A stretch of DNA of 64,000 bases from positions 620,001 through 684,000 of the forward strand of contig FUZR01000002.1 of assembly GCA_900167895.1 (NCBI GenBank). Direction: 5' to 3'. Positions within the stretch are counted from its first letter, which is position 1. Every line of letters starts with the position of its first letter. The notes beneath the pieces were generated by a model. That model was not told the origin of the DNA, searched no databases, and saw only the letters and a program-made list of their open reading frames with translations. The translations under genes and the position numbers were made by a program. The stretch comes from Bacteroidales bacterium WCE2004 (GTDB lineage Bacteria; Bacteroidota; Bacteroidia; Bacteroidales; UBA932). Below are positions 17,280 to 26,171 of the stretch, one piece after another.

Positions 17280-17532
17280 GCTTATCATCGAGGGGGCGTT
17301 CCCCCTCGAGCTCCCCTGCGTCGCTTCGCTCCGACAGCCTATGCTTTTCAAGGCTTGCCGCGCGTGGGCGTTGTGGAGGGCGGAGCAGAAATTGGTTTTT
17401 CGGCCCTTGTGGACGAAAAATAATTTCTGTCCGACCGCGAGGGTTGGCAAGCCTGAAAAAAACGAAATATGTGTAGCCTTTCGGGGCGAAGGTCCGTCTA
17501 ACGGGTGAGTTGAATTTAAAAATGTATCTGTT
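17280..17532. repeat. non-coding spacer with long imperfect stem-loop
   Basis: No gene here. After a short hairpin CGAGGGGG/CCCCCTCG (about 17289-17308), a segment CGTCGCTTCGCTCC (17319-17332) recurs inverted at 28407-28420. Then nested arms AGGCTTGCC/GGCAAGCCT (17351-17359, 17446-17454), CGGAGCAGAAATT/AATTTCTGTCCG (17381-17393, 17422-17433) and TTTTTCG/CGAAAAA (17396-17402, 17414-17420) would fold into one ~104-base hairpin. It looks like a dispersed palindromic repeat or structured RNA; neither is proven. Confidence 0.5.
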
Positions 17533-18000
17533 ATGTTTTGGAACTTTCTGCACGATTTACTCGAGATTCTGATTCCGATCAGCATCTGCGTTATCCTGCC
17601 CCTGATCATTATCGCTCTGGTCCTGCGGAACCGGCGGCACGAGGTAGACAAGAAGACGGAACTGATGATGAAGGCCATCGAGAACGGCGCGACGCTCGAT
17701 CCGGCGTTCTTCCAGCCGACGAGCTGCTGCCGGAAGAAGACGGTCAAGGACAAACTGATGGGCTGGCTGACGGCCGGATGCATCACCACGGGTCTCGGCG
17801 TCATGCTGGGCGTCGTGCTGGCCTTTGCCCTCTCGAGCAGCGGCATTCTTCAGAGTGATCCGTCAAGCGCGCTCCTGTTTATTATCCCGGCCGTCCTGAT
17901 CGGAATCGGCATCGCCTTCTTCATCGTCTACTTCGTCGGGAAGAACAAGACCTGGAAGAAGGAGCTCGCGGAGCTGGACGCCAAGAAGCCTGAAGAGTAG
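17533..18000 (+). CDS. small inner-membrane protein, unknown function
   Basis: 155 aa. Three hydrophobic segments are visible: residues ~10-32 (LEILIPISICVILPLIIIALV), ~80-102 (TAGCITTGLGVMLGVVLAFAL) and ~113-135 (LLFIIPAVLIGIGIAFFIVY). The loop between the first two contains charged residues and a CC pair; the tail is Lys/Glu-rich. It resembles small membrane proteins that precede ECF sigma factors in Bacteroidota, but the family is not recognised with certainty. It lies 5 bases before the sigma gene, so a joint signalling role is inferred. Confidence 0.8.
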   Translation: MFWNFLHDLLEILIPISICVILPLIIIALVLRNRRHEVDKKTELMMKAIENGATLDPAFFQPTSCCRKKTVKDKLMGWLTAGCITTGLGVMLGVVLAFALSSSGILQSDPSSALLFIIPAVLIGIGIAFFIVYFVGKNKTWKKELAELDAKKPEE

Positions 18001-18005
18001 GCGCC

Positions 18006-18500
18006 TTGACCCGCGACGAGTTTATAGGATTGGCTTCGGCCGAGCAGGAGTCTTTGAGAAGATTCCTGCTCTCGCTGTGCAACGACGCCGCCCTGGCCGA
18101 CGACATCGCGCAGGACGCGCTGGTCAACGCCTACGTGGCCTCGTCCTCCTTCCGCGGAGCGGCCCGCTTCAGCACCTGGCTCTTCCGCATCGCCTACAAC
18201 TGCTTCATCGACCGGATGCGCGGCCGCCGGCTGCAGACCGCCCCGCTCGACTCCCCCGCCGCCCGGGCGGTTCCCGGGCCGGAAGCCGCCGACGGCCGCT
18301 TCCGCCACGAAGACCTCCACCGCGCCATCGGCATGCTTCCCGACAAGGAGCGCGCCGCCCTGCTCCTCTTCTACATGGAAGACAAGCCCGTCAAGGAGGT
18401 CGCCGACATCCTCGAAATGCCCGCCGGCAGCGTCCGGGCCTACCTGACCCGCGGCCGGCAACACATCAAAGATTATCTGGAGAAATGGAAAACGAGATAA
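18006..18500 (+). CDS. RNA polymerase sigma factor, ECF family
   Basis: 164 aa. Region 2 is seen in ALVNAYVASSSFRG followed by FSTWLFRIAYNCFIDRMR. Region 4 is seen in LPDKERAALLLFYMED then VKEVADILEMPAGSVRAY, a helix-turn-helix. The only start in this frame is TTG at 18006 because a TGA lies upstream at 17991 and no ATG or GTG intervenes; it is 5 bases after the upstream gene. The next gene overlaps its end and encodes a likely anti-sigma factor. Target genes unknown. Confidence 0.88.
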   Translation: MTRDEFIGLASAEQESLRRFLLSLCNDAALADDIAQDALVNAYVASSSFRGAARFSTWLFRIAYNCFIDRMRGRRLQTAPLDSPAARAVPGPEAADGRFRHEDLHRAIGMLPDKERAALLLFYMEDKPVKEVADILEMPAGSVRAYLTRGRQHIKDYLEKWKTR

Positions 18501-18862
18501 AAGAATTCTTCCGCCAGACAGCCCCGAAGCCGTCCGACCCGACGGCCTTCCGGCTGGAGCTCAACGCCCGTCTGGCCGCCGTGGAGTCGATCAAGGCCTA
18601 CCACGACCGGGAAGTCCGCCGCCTGCGCCGGATCCGGCGCCTGACGTTTGCCGCCGGCCTGCTGCTCGGTGGCGCGGCGGCCGCCTGGTTCATTCTCCAT
18701 CCGGTCCGGCTGCCCGAGCTGCCCTTGGACACGCGTCTGCCCGAAGGCGCCTCCACCGTCGGGGCGTCCCTGATCAGCTGGGGCGTGGCGTGCCTCGTCG
18801 TCGGCCTCGCCATCTTCATCCCCCTGCGGAGTCTGCGCAGGCAGCGGAAGCCGCTCTTCTAG
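18485..18862 (+). CDS. putative anti-sigma factor, single-pass membrane protein
   Basis: 125 aa from the ATG at 18485 (MENEIKEFFRQTAPKPSDP); the frame upstream is a shadow of the sigma gene. A cytoplasmic N-terminal part is followed by a basic stretch (REVRRLRRIRR) and a hydrophobic segment about residues 56-72, and a second near the C-terminus (SWGVACLVVGLAIFIPL). Overlap with the ECF sigma gene by 16 bases and this topology suggest an anti-sigma role; no zinc-binding anti-sigma motif is visible. Its last 4 bases overlap the convergent MBOAT gene. Confidence 0.75.
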   Translation: MENEIKEFFRQTAPKPSDPTAFRLELNARLAAVESIKAYHDREVRRLRRIRRLTFAAGLLLGGAAAAWFILHPVRLPELPLDTRLPEGASTVGASLISWGVACLVVGLAIFIPLRSLRRQRKPLF

Positions 18863-20715
18863 AACTGGAAATAGATAAACGCCTGCAGGTCGGCCGTGAT
18901 GAACTGATACACCACGAAGACCACGGCGACCACGATTGCGGCCATCACCGGCAGGGGCAGCATCGCGAAATTGAGCCGGTACCAGCGCTTCCAGCGCGCC
19001 GGCAGCCAGTGGATCGCCATGCCCAGGAGGACCAGCGCGAAGACCTTCCAATAATTGGCGCAGATGTCCGGGACCAGCGACCAGTCCCACTTGGATCCGA
19101 TCTGCTCAACCATCCGGCGGGCCGTCTGCCAGGCCACTTCGTTGGCCGTGGCCGGGTCCAGGTTGCTGCCGCTGCGGAAGAACAGGCGCGTGAAGGTGAT
19201 GAAGGTGAAGGTCTGCGCCACGCCCCAGATATAGCCCAGGTGCTTGTGTCCCCGGCCGCCCCGGAGCTGGTAGACATAGCGCACGAGCGTACCCGCCCAC
19301 ACGAAGAGCGCCCAGACGAACAGCAGGTTCCAGACCGGCGCGCCCACCGTCCAGTGCAGCACGCCGAGCAGCGCCGTCAGACCCGAGACCAAGCCGAAAC
19401 GCAGGTTCCAGCCCATCTCCTTCCAGAACTGGTACACCACCAGGCCGATGCCGTTCAGGCCGCCCCAGATGATGAAATTCCACGAGGCGCCGTGCCAGAG
19501 GCCGCCGAGCAGCATCGTGATGAAGCGGTTGATGTTGGCGAGGATCTTCTTGCGCCGTTCCGGCTTGAAATGCCCCACGACGCCCAGGCCTGCGGCCAGG
19601 CCGACGAAGACCACCGACACCACCCAGCTGCCGGACAGGATCACCGCGATCACGGCGAAGAGCACGATCCAGAAGAAGGTGCCGAAGGTGGCGTTGCGGT
19701 TGCCGCCCAGGGGGATGTAGAGGTAGTTCTTGAGCCAGTTGCTCAGCGACATGTGCCAGCGCCGCCAGAAGTCCTGCGGGTTGGAAGCCTTGTAGGGTGA
19801 ATTGAAGTTCTGCGGCAGGTAGAAGCCCATCAGCATCGCCACGCCGATGGCGATGTCGGTGTAACCGGAGAAGTCGGCGTAGACCTGCAGGGAGTAGCCG
19901 AACAGCGCCGAGAGGTTCTCGAATCCCGTGAAGAGCTGGGGATTCTCGAACACGCGGTCGATGAAGTTGACCGCGATATAGTCGCTCAGGATCAGCTTTT
20001 TAGCCAAACCGTTCAGGATCCAGAACACGGCGATGCCGAACTGCTTACGCCCCAGGAAGAAGGGCTTGTAGAGCTGCGGGATGAACTCGCTGGCCCGCAC
20101 GATCGGGCCCGCCACCAGCTGCGGGAAGAAGCTGACGTAGAAGCCGAAGTCCAGGATGTTGTCCACCGGCTTCACCTGTCCGCGGTACACGTCCACGGTG
20201 TAGCTGATCACCTGGAAGGTGAAGAAGGAGATGCCCACCGGCAGCACGATGCTGTCCACGCTGAAGCGCTCCGCGCCCGCGAGGGCGTTGCCCAGCATCC
20301 CGAACACGTTGACGACCTTGAGCTCCAGTCCCGTCAGGGAATGGACGAAGTCGGCGAAGAAGTAGGAATACTTGAAGTAGCACAGGATCAGCAGGTCGAT
20401 GCACACGCTCAGGATGAGCCAGGCCTTCTTGCGGCCCGGATGCGTTGCAGACGCGATCCGCCGCGCGATGCAGAAGTCCGAGCAGGTCACGAAGAGCAGG
20501 ATCAGCACCGACAGCCCGCTGGTCTTGTAGTAGAACACCAGGCTGACGAAGAACAGGAACGCGTTGCGCAGCAGGCGCCGGTCGCCGATCAGGGCGAACA
20601 CGGCGTAGACCAGGGCGAAGAACGCCCAGAAATAGAACTGCGTGAACAGCAGCGGCGAGTTCGGGTCGAAGCCGAACAGGCGCTGCACAAATCCCCAGAT
20701 ACCGCTCAGATCCAT
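18859..20715 (-). CDS. MBOAT family O-acyltransferase
   Basis: 618 aa polytopic membrane protein with about a dozen hydrophobic segments. MBOAT/AlgI signatures: YFADFSGYTDIAIG-like YADFSGYTDIAIGVA, DFWRRWHMSLSNWLKNYLY followed by IPLGGNR, and the catalytic His region LLGGLWHGASWNFIIWGG near residue 408. Members move acetyl groups across the inner membrane for O-acetylation of alginate, peptidoglycan or surface glycans. Two SGNH esterase-fold proteins precede it in the same operon (gap 3 bases), matching AlgI/AlgJ/AlgX-like or PatA/PatB-like pairings. The glycan acted on is not determined. Confidence 0.9.
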   Translation of the reverse strand: MDLSGIWGFVQRLFGFDPNSPLLFTQFYFWAFFALVYAVFALIGDRRLLRNAFLFFVSLVFYYKTSGLSVLILLFVTCSDFCIARRIASATHPGRKKAWLILSVCIDLLILCYFKYSYFFADFVHSLTGLELKVVNVFGMLGNALAGAERFSVDSIVLPVGISFFTFQVISYTVDVYRGQVKPVDNILDFGFYVSFFPQLVAGPIVRASEFIPQLYKPFFLGRKQFGIAVFWILNGLAKKLILSDYIAVNFIDRVFENPQLFTGFENLSALFGYSLQVYADFSGYTDIAIGVAMLMGFYLPQNFNSPYKASNPQDFWRRWHMSLSNWLKNYLYIPLGGNRNATFGTFFWIVLFAVIAVILSGSWVVSVVFVGLAAGLGVVGHFKPERRKKILANINRFITMLLGGLWHGASWNFIIWGGLNGIGLVVYQFWKEMGWNLRFGLVSGLTALLGVLHWTVGAPVWNLLFVWALFVWAGTLVRYVYQLRGGRGHKHLGYIWGVAQTFTFITFTRLFFRSGSNLDPATANEVAWQTARRMVEQIGSKWDWSLVPDICANYWKVFALVLLGMAIHWLPARWKRWYRLNFAMLPLPVMAAIVVAVVFVVYQFITADLQAFIYFQF

Positions 20716-20718
20716 CCC

Positions 20719-21933
20719 TTATCGATTCCGTTTGTCCGCCATCAGCGCCTCCACGAAGAGGTCGCCCAGCAGCTTATATCCCACGTCCGTAAAATGCAGC
20801 CGGTCGTTCTTGGCCAGGCCGGCGTCGCGCCACCGCTCGACGGTATGCGCGCCGCCCATCACGCCATAGAGGTCCCAGACCCCGGCGCCGTATTCTTCCG
20901 CCAGCTCCAGCATCGCCTGCCGGACAGCCTCGCCGTTGGCGTTCCAGGCCATCCCGCGGCGCACGTAGCGGTAGCTGTCGTTGTTGGTCACGAAAATGAA
21001 GGCGCATTCCGGGCTCACCCGGCGCACCATCTCGATCAGGCGGCGGTAGTTCTCCTTGAATTTCTCCGGCTTGAACTCCCTGGCGCTCGTGGCAGAGTCG
21101 TTAATGCCTACCGCCAGGATGGCCAGGTCCGGATGCACGAGCTGCAGGTCGCGCTCCAGGTCCTCGCACTTGTCGAGCCAGGACGGGAGCGCCGCGCCGT
21201 TGACGCCGGAGGCGAAATAGTTCACGCCAGGCCGCCAGCTCAGCGGCTGCAGACCGTTCAGCGTGAATTCCTCCCCTGCGGGGATGTGGAAGCGCACCAC
21301 CACGCTGTCGGTCGGCGCCGGCAGGTCGAAGAGGTAGCTGTGCGTGGCCGCTTCGAAGTCGAAGCGCAGCGTGTCCGCGAGGCAGAGTATATAGGGATAG
21401 GCGCGGTCCGAGGAGCCGTAGCCCAGCACGCGCACGCTCTCGCAGGACCAGCGGGAGGAGCCGTCCACATTGAGGCGGAAACCCACCGAGGCGTCCGGGC
21501 TGGCCGTGCGCGCGCCGTAGCCGGTCACCCCGTAGCGGGGCCGGCGCAGGTCGGAGTTGCGCGTCAGGATCGGCGCCTCCCATTCGCCCGTGGCCGAGAT
21601 GCTGTAGGACTTGTCGTAGTTGGTGCCCGCCAGCTTGAGCGGGAACAGGAAGCCGCGGTCGCCCCGGACCGTCAGCGAGTCGATGCCGTTCATGATCCGG
21701 TTGGGGAAGAAGGCCGCCTGCACATGCGAGCCGCCGATGTGCCAGACGTTGACGTTGCCCCGCCCCGTGGCCACCAGCGTGTCGAGCTTGGCGTAGAAGA
21801 GGTCCTGCGCCGTCCGGGAGCCCGGGAAGAGCAGCACGGACGCTTCCGCGTGCACGCAGTCGGGCAGCGGCTGCGCGGAAGCTGCGATGCCGAAGCAGAG
21901 CGCGGCGAGCAGGGTGAGTCTCCTAGCGGTCAT
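20719..21933 (-). CDS. exported SGNH/GDSL-fold hydrolase or acyltransferase
   Basis: 404 aa with an N-terminal signal peptide (LTLLAALCFGIAASAQ). SGNH blocks are seen: block I is HIGGSHVQ (67-72) with Gly where Asp of GDS is usual, a Gly in FASGVNGA, Asn in LAVGINDSA and the Asp/His pair in NDRLHFTDVG near the C-terminus. The nucleophile Ser69 and the His remain. A central beta-rich segment probably forms a carbohydrate-binding-like insert. It overlaps the upstream SGNH gene by 11 bases and precedes the MBOAT gene, so it likely handles acyl groups on a surface glycan. Confidence 0.85.
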   Translation of the reverse strand: MTARRLTLLAALCFGIAASAQPLPDCVHAEASVLLFPGSRTAQDLFYAKLDTLVATGRGNVNVWHIGGSHVQAAFFPNRIMNGIDSLTVRGDRGFLFPLKLAGTNYDKSYSISATGEWEAPILTRNSDLRRPRYGVTGYGARTASPDASVGFRLNVDGSSRWSCESVRVLGYGSSDRAYPYILCLADTLRFDFEAATHSYLFDLPAPTDSVVVRFHIPAGEEFTLNGLQPLSWRPGVNYFASGVNGAALPSWLDKCEDLERDLQLVHPDLAILAVGINDSATSAREFKPEKFKENYRRLIEMVRRVSPECAFIFVTNNDSYRYVRRGMAWNANGEAVRQAMLELAEEYGAGVWDLYGVMGGAHTVERWRDAGLAKNDRLHFTDVGYKLLGDLFVEALMADKRNR

Positions 21934-23275
21934 TCTTCTTCCGGAAACGGTAGTAGTCGTAATACAGGAAGAGCGCGTCGCAGAACATGTCGCCGATCTT
22001 GCGCGAGCCGGCGAGCGTGAAGTGGACGTAGTCCGAGCCGGCCAGCGCCGGGCGGGCCTTGACCCACTGCACCATCGAGTTCTCGCCGCCCATCACGCCG
22101 TAGATGTCCCAGTAGGCTGCGCCGCTCTGCGTCGCGGAGACCTTGAGCGAGTCCACGAAGCCCGGCAGCATGGGGTAGGTCTGCCGCTTGCCGGCCACCG
22201 TGGTGGACATGTCGGACGGGCCGATGAAGACGACCTTCGCCTGCGGCGCGATGCCGCGCAGGAAGCGGATCTGCTTGCGGACCGACTCGAGGTAGCCGGA
22301 GATGGCCTTGTCCGTCTTGAGGTACGGCACGCTGTTGCCGCCGTACTGCAGGAGGATCAGGCGGACGTTCTCCTCCTTGTAGAAGGCGCGCAGCTGCTCA
22401 CGGTCCATCGTGGTGAAGATGGCGCCGGACGAGCCGCGCATCGCCACGTTGTCCATCCGCACGCCGGTCTTGCTGTCCAGCAGGATGCCGTAGAGGTCGG
22501 CGCTGCCGGCCACGGTCAGCGAGGCGCGCGCGGAGCTGTCCGGAAGATCGAAGCGCACGAAGGAGAGCGCGCCTTGACCGGGGGCCACCTCGCGCCGGTC
22601 GCCCTTGCTCGTCACGGAGAGGGAGCTGCGGAGGTTGCCGGCCACGAGCGTCATCCGGTCGAAGGTGCTCTGGCCCTTCTCCTTGCGCCGGATCGGGTAG
22701 AAGGAGAAGGTGGACACGGTGTCCAGCCGGACGAAGTCGGCGTAGGGGCCGTACTGGCGGATGCCCGCCCGGTACGACGCGTCGCCGTAGTTGAAGTAGC
22801 GGCGCAGCTCGGCGGTGCTGCCCTCGCCCACGCGCGGCGTGGCGTACTGGCGGGCCGGCATCATGCCGGGGCCGCTGCCGCCGAAGCGCTCCTGGAGCCG
22901 CTCACGGATCGTGCCCGTGATGCGGTCTTCCTCAATCTGCGAATCGCCGTAGTGGACGATGCGCAGCGGCGTCTGCTCCGCGCCGTCGAGCGCGGCGAAC
23001 AGCGGGTCGAAGAAGCTGACGTCGTCGCCCGGCAGGTAGAAGCGGGCCGGGTCTTCCTTGAAGAAGGCCTGGAACTCGTGGCGCCGGGCGGACAGCTTCC
23101 GCTGCTCGATCAGCTCCTCGGGCGAGAGGCCGGCGCCGCTCTCGGCGGCGGAAAGGACCTCGCTCAGCTGCGGGAAGCGCAGCCCGAGCACGCCCTCTTC
23201 CGGCATGACAGCACAAATGATGGCCAGGACGGCGATGATGCCGAACAGGAATATGACGATCCGGGATCTTCTCAT
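21923..23275 (-). CDS. membrane-anchored SGNH/GDSL-fold hydrolase or acyltransferase
   Basis: 450 aa from the ATG at 23275 ([12 protein letters not shown]), which overlaps the uvrB stop as ATGA; an earlier in-frame start lies inside uvrB and is less likely. A single hydrophobic segment (about 6-24) anchors it. Block I is [11 protein letters not shown] (Ser112), the oxyanion Gly is in MRGSSGAIF, Asn in [10 protein letters not shown] and Asp/His in [11 protein letters not shown]. The paralogue downstream shares the closing pattern of a DIYGVMGG motif. Two paralogues plus an MBOAT suggest an acyl relay. Starting directly from uvrB is probably read-through linkage, not function. Confidence 0.85.
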   Translation of the reverse strand: MRRSRIVIFLFGIIAVLAIICAVMPEEGVLGLRFPQLSEVLSAAESGAGLSPEELIEQRKLSARRHEFQAFFKEDPARFYLPGDDVSFFDPLFAALDGAEQTPLRIVHYGDSQIEEDRITGTIRERLQERFGGSGPGMMPARQYATPRVGEGSTAELRRYFNYGDASYRAGIRQYGPYADFVRLDTVSTFSFYPIRRKEKGQSTFDRMTLVAGNLRSSLSVTSKGDRREVAPGQGALSFVRFDLPDSSARASLTVAGSADLYGILLDSKTGVRMDNVAMRGSSGAIFTTMDREQLRAFYKEENVRLILLQYGGNSVPYLKTDKAISGYLESVRKQIRFLRGIAPQAKVVFIGPSDMSTTVAGKRQTYPMLPGFVDSLKVSATQSGAAYWDIYGVMGGENSMVQWVKARPALAGSDYVHFTLAGSRKIGDMFCDALFLYYDYYRFRKKNDR

Positions 23276-25461
23276 GCTTCTTCTTTCCAAACTTTGAGGT
23301 ACTCCTGCAGAGCCCACATCTCGTCGCGGTAGTGGGCGGCCTGCGCGAAGTCGAGGTCGGCCGCGGATTTCTTCATCCGCCGGCGGTCCTCTTCGATCAT
23401 CTTTTCTACCTGGGCGCGCGACATCGAGCGGATCACCGGATCCTGTAGCACGGCGGCCAGGTCGGCCGTGACGTAGCCGTCGCGGAAGGCCTCGCCCGCC
23501 ACGCGCTTGGAGTCGTGGCCGAATCCCACGGACACCGTGCCGCGTCCGAGGTCGGACGGGTTCGGGATGTAGGTGGGATCGTCGTAGGAGTTGGCGGCGC
23601 TGACGCGGCCGGTCGTGCCGTTGGCGAGGCCCCGGGCCAGCGGCTTCCCGCCGCCGGGACGGGACGTCAGCTCGCCCGCCAGGATATTCTGCTTGACCTC
23701 CACCTGCTTCGGGGTGATGTGGTGGAGCTCGTTGTATTCGATCTGCTTCTTGCGCCGGCGGTCGGTCTCGCGGATGGTCTGCTCCATCGAGGGGGTGATG
23801 GAATCGGCGTACATGATCACGAGGCCGTGGACGTTGCGGGCGGCGCGGCCCGCCGTCTGCGTGAGCGCGCGGGCGGTCCGCAGGAAGCCCTCCTTGTCGG
23901 CGTCCAGGATGGCGACGAGCGAGACCGTCGGGATGTCCAGGCCCTCGCGCAGGAGGTTGACGCCCACCAGCACGTCGAAGAGGCCGTTCTTGAAGTCTTC
24001 GATGATCTCCACGCGCTCGGCGGTGTCCACGTCGGAATGGATGTAGCGGACGCGGATGCCGATGCGGCGCAGGTATTCGTCCAGCTCTTCGGCCATGCGC
24101 TTGGTGAGGGTGGTCACGAGCGTGCGCTCGTCCACCTCGGAGCGCTTGCGGATCTCCTCCACGAGGTCGTCCACCTGGTTCTTGGTGGGCCGGACCTCGA
24201 TGGGCGGGTCCAGCAGGCCGGTCGGGCGGACCACCTGCTCCACCACCAGGCCTTCGGACTTTTCGAGTTCGTAGTCGGCCGGGGTGGCGCTCACGTAGAT
24301 CTTCTGGCCGGTCAGGGCCTCGAACTCCTCGAACTTGAGGGGGCGGTTGTCGGCCGCCGCCGGGAGGCGGAAGCCGTAGTCGATGAGCACGGACTTGCGG
24401 CTGTGGTCGCCGCCGAACATGGCGTGGACCTGCGGGAGGGTGACGTGGCTCTCGTCCACGAAGGTGATGAAGTCCTTCGGGAAATAGTCGATCAGGCAGA
24501 AGGGGCGCTGCCCTTCCTTGCGGCCGTCGAAGTAGCGGGAGTAGTTCTCGATGCCCGGGCAGTAGCCCATCTCCTTGATCATCTCCAGGTCGTATTCGAC
24601 GCGCTGCTTGAGGCGCTTGGCTTCGAGGCCTTTGCCGATGCTGTCGAAGTATTCCATCTGCCGGACGAGGTCGTCCTGGATGTGGGACACGGCGGCGGCG
24701 CTGCGCTCCTTGGTGGTCACGAAGTTGCCGGCCGGGTAGATGTTGATCTGTTCGATGTCTTCGCGCTTGGCGCCGGTCACGGGGTCGATCAGGCTCAGGG
24801 CCTCCACTTCGTCGCCGAAGAATTCGATGCGCACGGCATCGTCCGAGCCGCCCAGGTACACGTCGACGGTGTCGCCGCGGACACGGAAGGTGCCGCGCTT
24901 GAACTCGACCTCGGTGCGGTTGTAGAGGGCGTCCACGAGGCGGTACAGCAGCCCCGTGAGGCTGCGGGTCTCGCCGCGCCGGACCGGGACGGTCTGGGCG
25001 TGGAAGTCGTCGGGGTTGCCGATGCCGTAGAGGCAGGACACGGAGGACACCACGATCACGTCGCGCCGGCCGCTCAGCAGGGCGCTGGCGGCGCTCAGGC
25101 GCAGTTTCTCGATCTGGTCGTTGATGCTGAGGTCTTTCTCGATGTAGGTGTCGGTGGTCGGGATGTAGGCCTCGGGCTGGTAGTAGTCGTAGTAGGACAC
25201 GAAGTACTCGACGGCGTTGTGGGGGAAGAAGGATTTGAATTCGCCGTAGAGCTGGGCGGCCAGGGTCTTGTTGTGGCTCAGGATGAGCGCCGGCCGCTGC
25301 AGGCGCTCGATCACGCCCGCCATCGTGAAGGTCTTGCCCGAACCCGTGACGCCGAGGAGCGTCACGTCGCCCACCCCTGCCTCAAGTGCGGAGCAGAGCT
25401 GGTCGATGGCCTCCGGCTGGTCGCCGGCGGGCTTGTATTCGGATTCGAGCTGAAATTTCAT
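23272..25461 (-). CDS. uvrB: excinuclease ABC subunit B
   Basis: DNA damage-verifying helicase-like subunit of nucleotide excision repair. 729 aa, some 60 longer than common UvrB. Walker A GVTGSGKT (37-44), the beta-hairpin [20 protein letters not shown] region, helicase motifs DESHVTLPQ and [23 protein letters not shown], and the C-terminal UVR domain [18 protein letters not shown]. The extra length lies between the helicase core and the UVR domain, in a Gly/Pro/Ser-rich linker. No uvrA or uvrC nearby. Confidence 0.97.
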   Translation of the reverse strand: MKFQLESEYKPAGDQPEAIDQLCSALEAGVGDVTLLGVTGSGKTFTMAGVIERLQRPALILSHNKTLAAQLYGEFKSFFPHNAVEYFVSYYDYYQPEAYIPTTDTYIEKDLSINDQIEKLRLSAASALLSGRRDVIVVSSVSCLYGIGNPDDFHAQTVPVRRGETRSLTGLLYRLVDALYNRTEVEFKRGTFRVRGDTVDVYLGGSDDAVRIEFFGDEVEALSLIDPVTGAKREDIEQINIYPAGNFVTTKERSAAAVSHIQDDLVRQMEYFDSIGKGLEAKRLKQRVEYDLEMIKEMGYCPGIENYSRYFDGRKEGQRPFCLIDYFPKDFITFVDESHVTLPQVHAMFGGDHSRKSVLIDYGFRLPAAADNRPLKFEEFEALTGQKIYVSATPADYELEKSEGLVVEQVVRPTGLLDPPIEVRPTKNQVDDLVEEIRKRSEVDERTLVTTLTKRMAEELDEYLRRIGIRVRYIHSDVDTAERVEIIEDFKNGLFDVLVGVNLLREGLDIPTVSLVAILDADKEGFLRTARALTQTAGRAARNVHGLVIMYADSITPSMEQTIRETDRRRKKQIEYNELHHITPKQVEVKQNILAGELTSRPGGGKPLARGLANGTTGRVSAANSYDDPTYIPNPSDLGRGTVSVGFGHDSKRVAGEAFRDGYVTADLAAVLQDPVIRSMSRAQVEKMIEEDRRRMKKSAADLDFAQAAHYRDEMWALQEYLKVWKEEA

Positions 25462-25469
25462 AAATCAAG

Positions 25470-25500
25470 CAAAGATAGCGATTCCCCGCTATCTATGCAA
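25470..25500 (-). promoter_or_regulatory. uvrB promoter
   Basis: On the minus strand TATCTTTG (25477-25470) fits the -7 consensus and TTG (25500-25498) lies 23 bases upstream, the same spacing as at purE. A hairpin AGATAGCG/CGCTATCT (25474-25495) fills the spacer between the boxes, and a long inverted repeat begins 8 bases upstream. Confidence 0.55.
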
Positions 25501-25507
25501 CGTTCTT

Positions 25508-25613
25508 TGCGGCCCGGGAGTCCCGTTTCTCCGCTATCGTGCTTCAGTGGCTGACGCCTTCTCGCGCGACCCTGACGGGTGAACGGCTCCGAAACGGGAA
25601 CTCCCGGCCCGCA
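25508..25613. repeat. long imperfect inverted repeat upstream of uvrB
   Basis: The arms at 25508-25529 and 25591-25613 pair over about 20 positions with two single-base bulges (GGGAG and CCCGTTTC blocks). The 61-base interior has no repeat similarity to the other elements here. It occupies nearly the whole gap between uvrB and the upstream gene end. Possible dispersed palindrome; also a possible bidirectional terminator, although no T-run follows. Confidence 0.5.
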
Positions 25614-25616
25614 GAA

Positions 25617-26171
25617 TTATCCGATCAAGACCTTCTTGTAGCCGAGGCGGTGGAGCTCGATGGCGGCGCCGATGCGGTAGAGGACCGTGTAGGCGCGGGC
25701 GAGCAGGTAGAAGCCGCGCGCCGTCTGCGTCTCGACGCCTTCGTGCTGCAGCAAGCCGAGCACGGCATAGGCGCAGCTCTGGAGGGTCTCGGAGATCTTT
25801 TTGGCCTCCGGGCCGTCGAGCGGCAGGCCGAGGACGTCGCGCAGGATGTGCTCGTCCATGTCGTCCCAGCCGCGGGCGCCGTACCACTTGCGGTAGGGCT
25901 GGTCCTTGTAGCGCTTCCAGTCGGCGTCCCAGGCCCAGGCCACGCCCAGGCCGAGGAAGCCGGCCCAGGCGAGGGCGGCCTCTGGATATTCGTTGAAATT
26001 GACCACCGCGTCGGCGATGTAGTCCTTGATGTAGACGTCCCAGAGGCCGTCCACGTCGGGGCAGCGGACCAGATCGGCGGGGAGGAGCCCCGCGCCGCTG
26101 CAGATCTTGACCAGCCCGTCCTCGAGCAGCTGCTCGAAGCGGTCCAGGTCTTTGGTATCTTGCTCTTGCAT
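25617..26171 (-). CDS. conserved-looking protein of unknown function
   Basis: 184 aa, not recognised. Features: many aromatic residues (WAGFLGLGVAWAWDADWKRY), a conserved-looking charged segment WDDMDEHILRDVLGL and an alpha-helical C-terminal half ending YKKVLIG. No signal peptide or clear transmembrane segment (the Gly/Ala/Trp stretch is too broken). The ATG directly abuts the rel stop codon, so it is very likely cotranscribed with rel. Codon use matches the neighbours, supporting a real gene. Confidence 0.75.
   Translation of the reverse strand: MQEQDTKDLDRFEQLLEDGLVKICSGAGLLPADLVRCPDVDGLWDVYIKDYIADAVVNFNEYPEAALAWAGFLGLGVAWAWDADWKRYKDQPYRKWYGARGWDDMDEHILRDVLGLPLDGPEAKKISETLQSCAYAVLGLLQHEGVETQTARGFYLLARAYTVLYRIGAAIELHRLGYKKVLIG

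Noticed and set aside
16126..17553. 475-codon minus-strand frame opposite pyrB
   Set aside because: Antisense shadow of pyrB; no recognisable sequence, start lies in a repeat.
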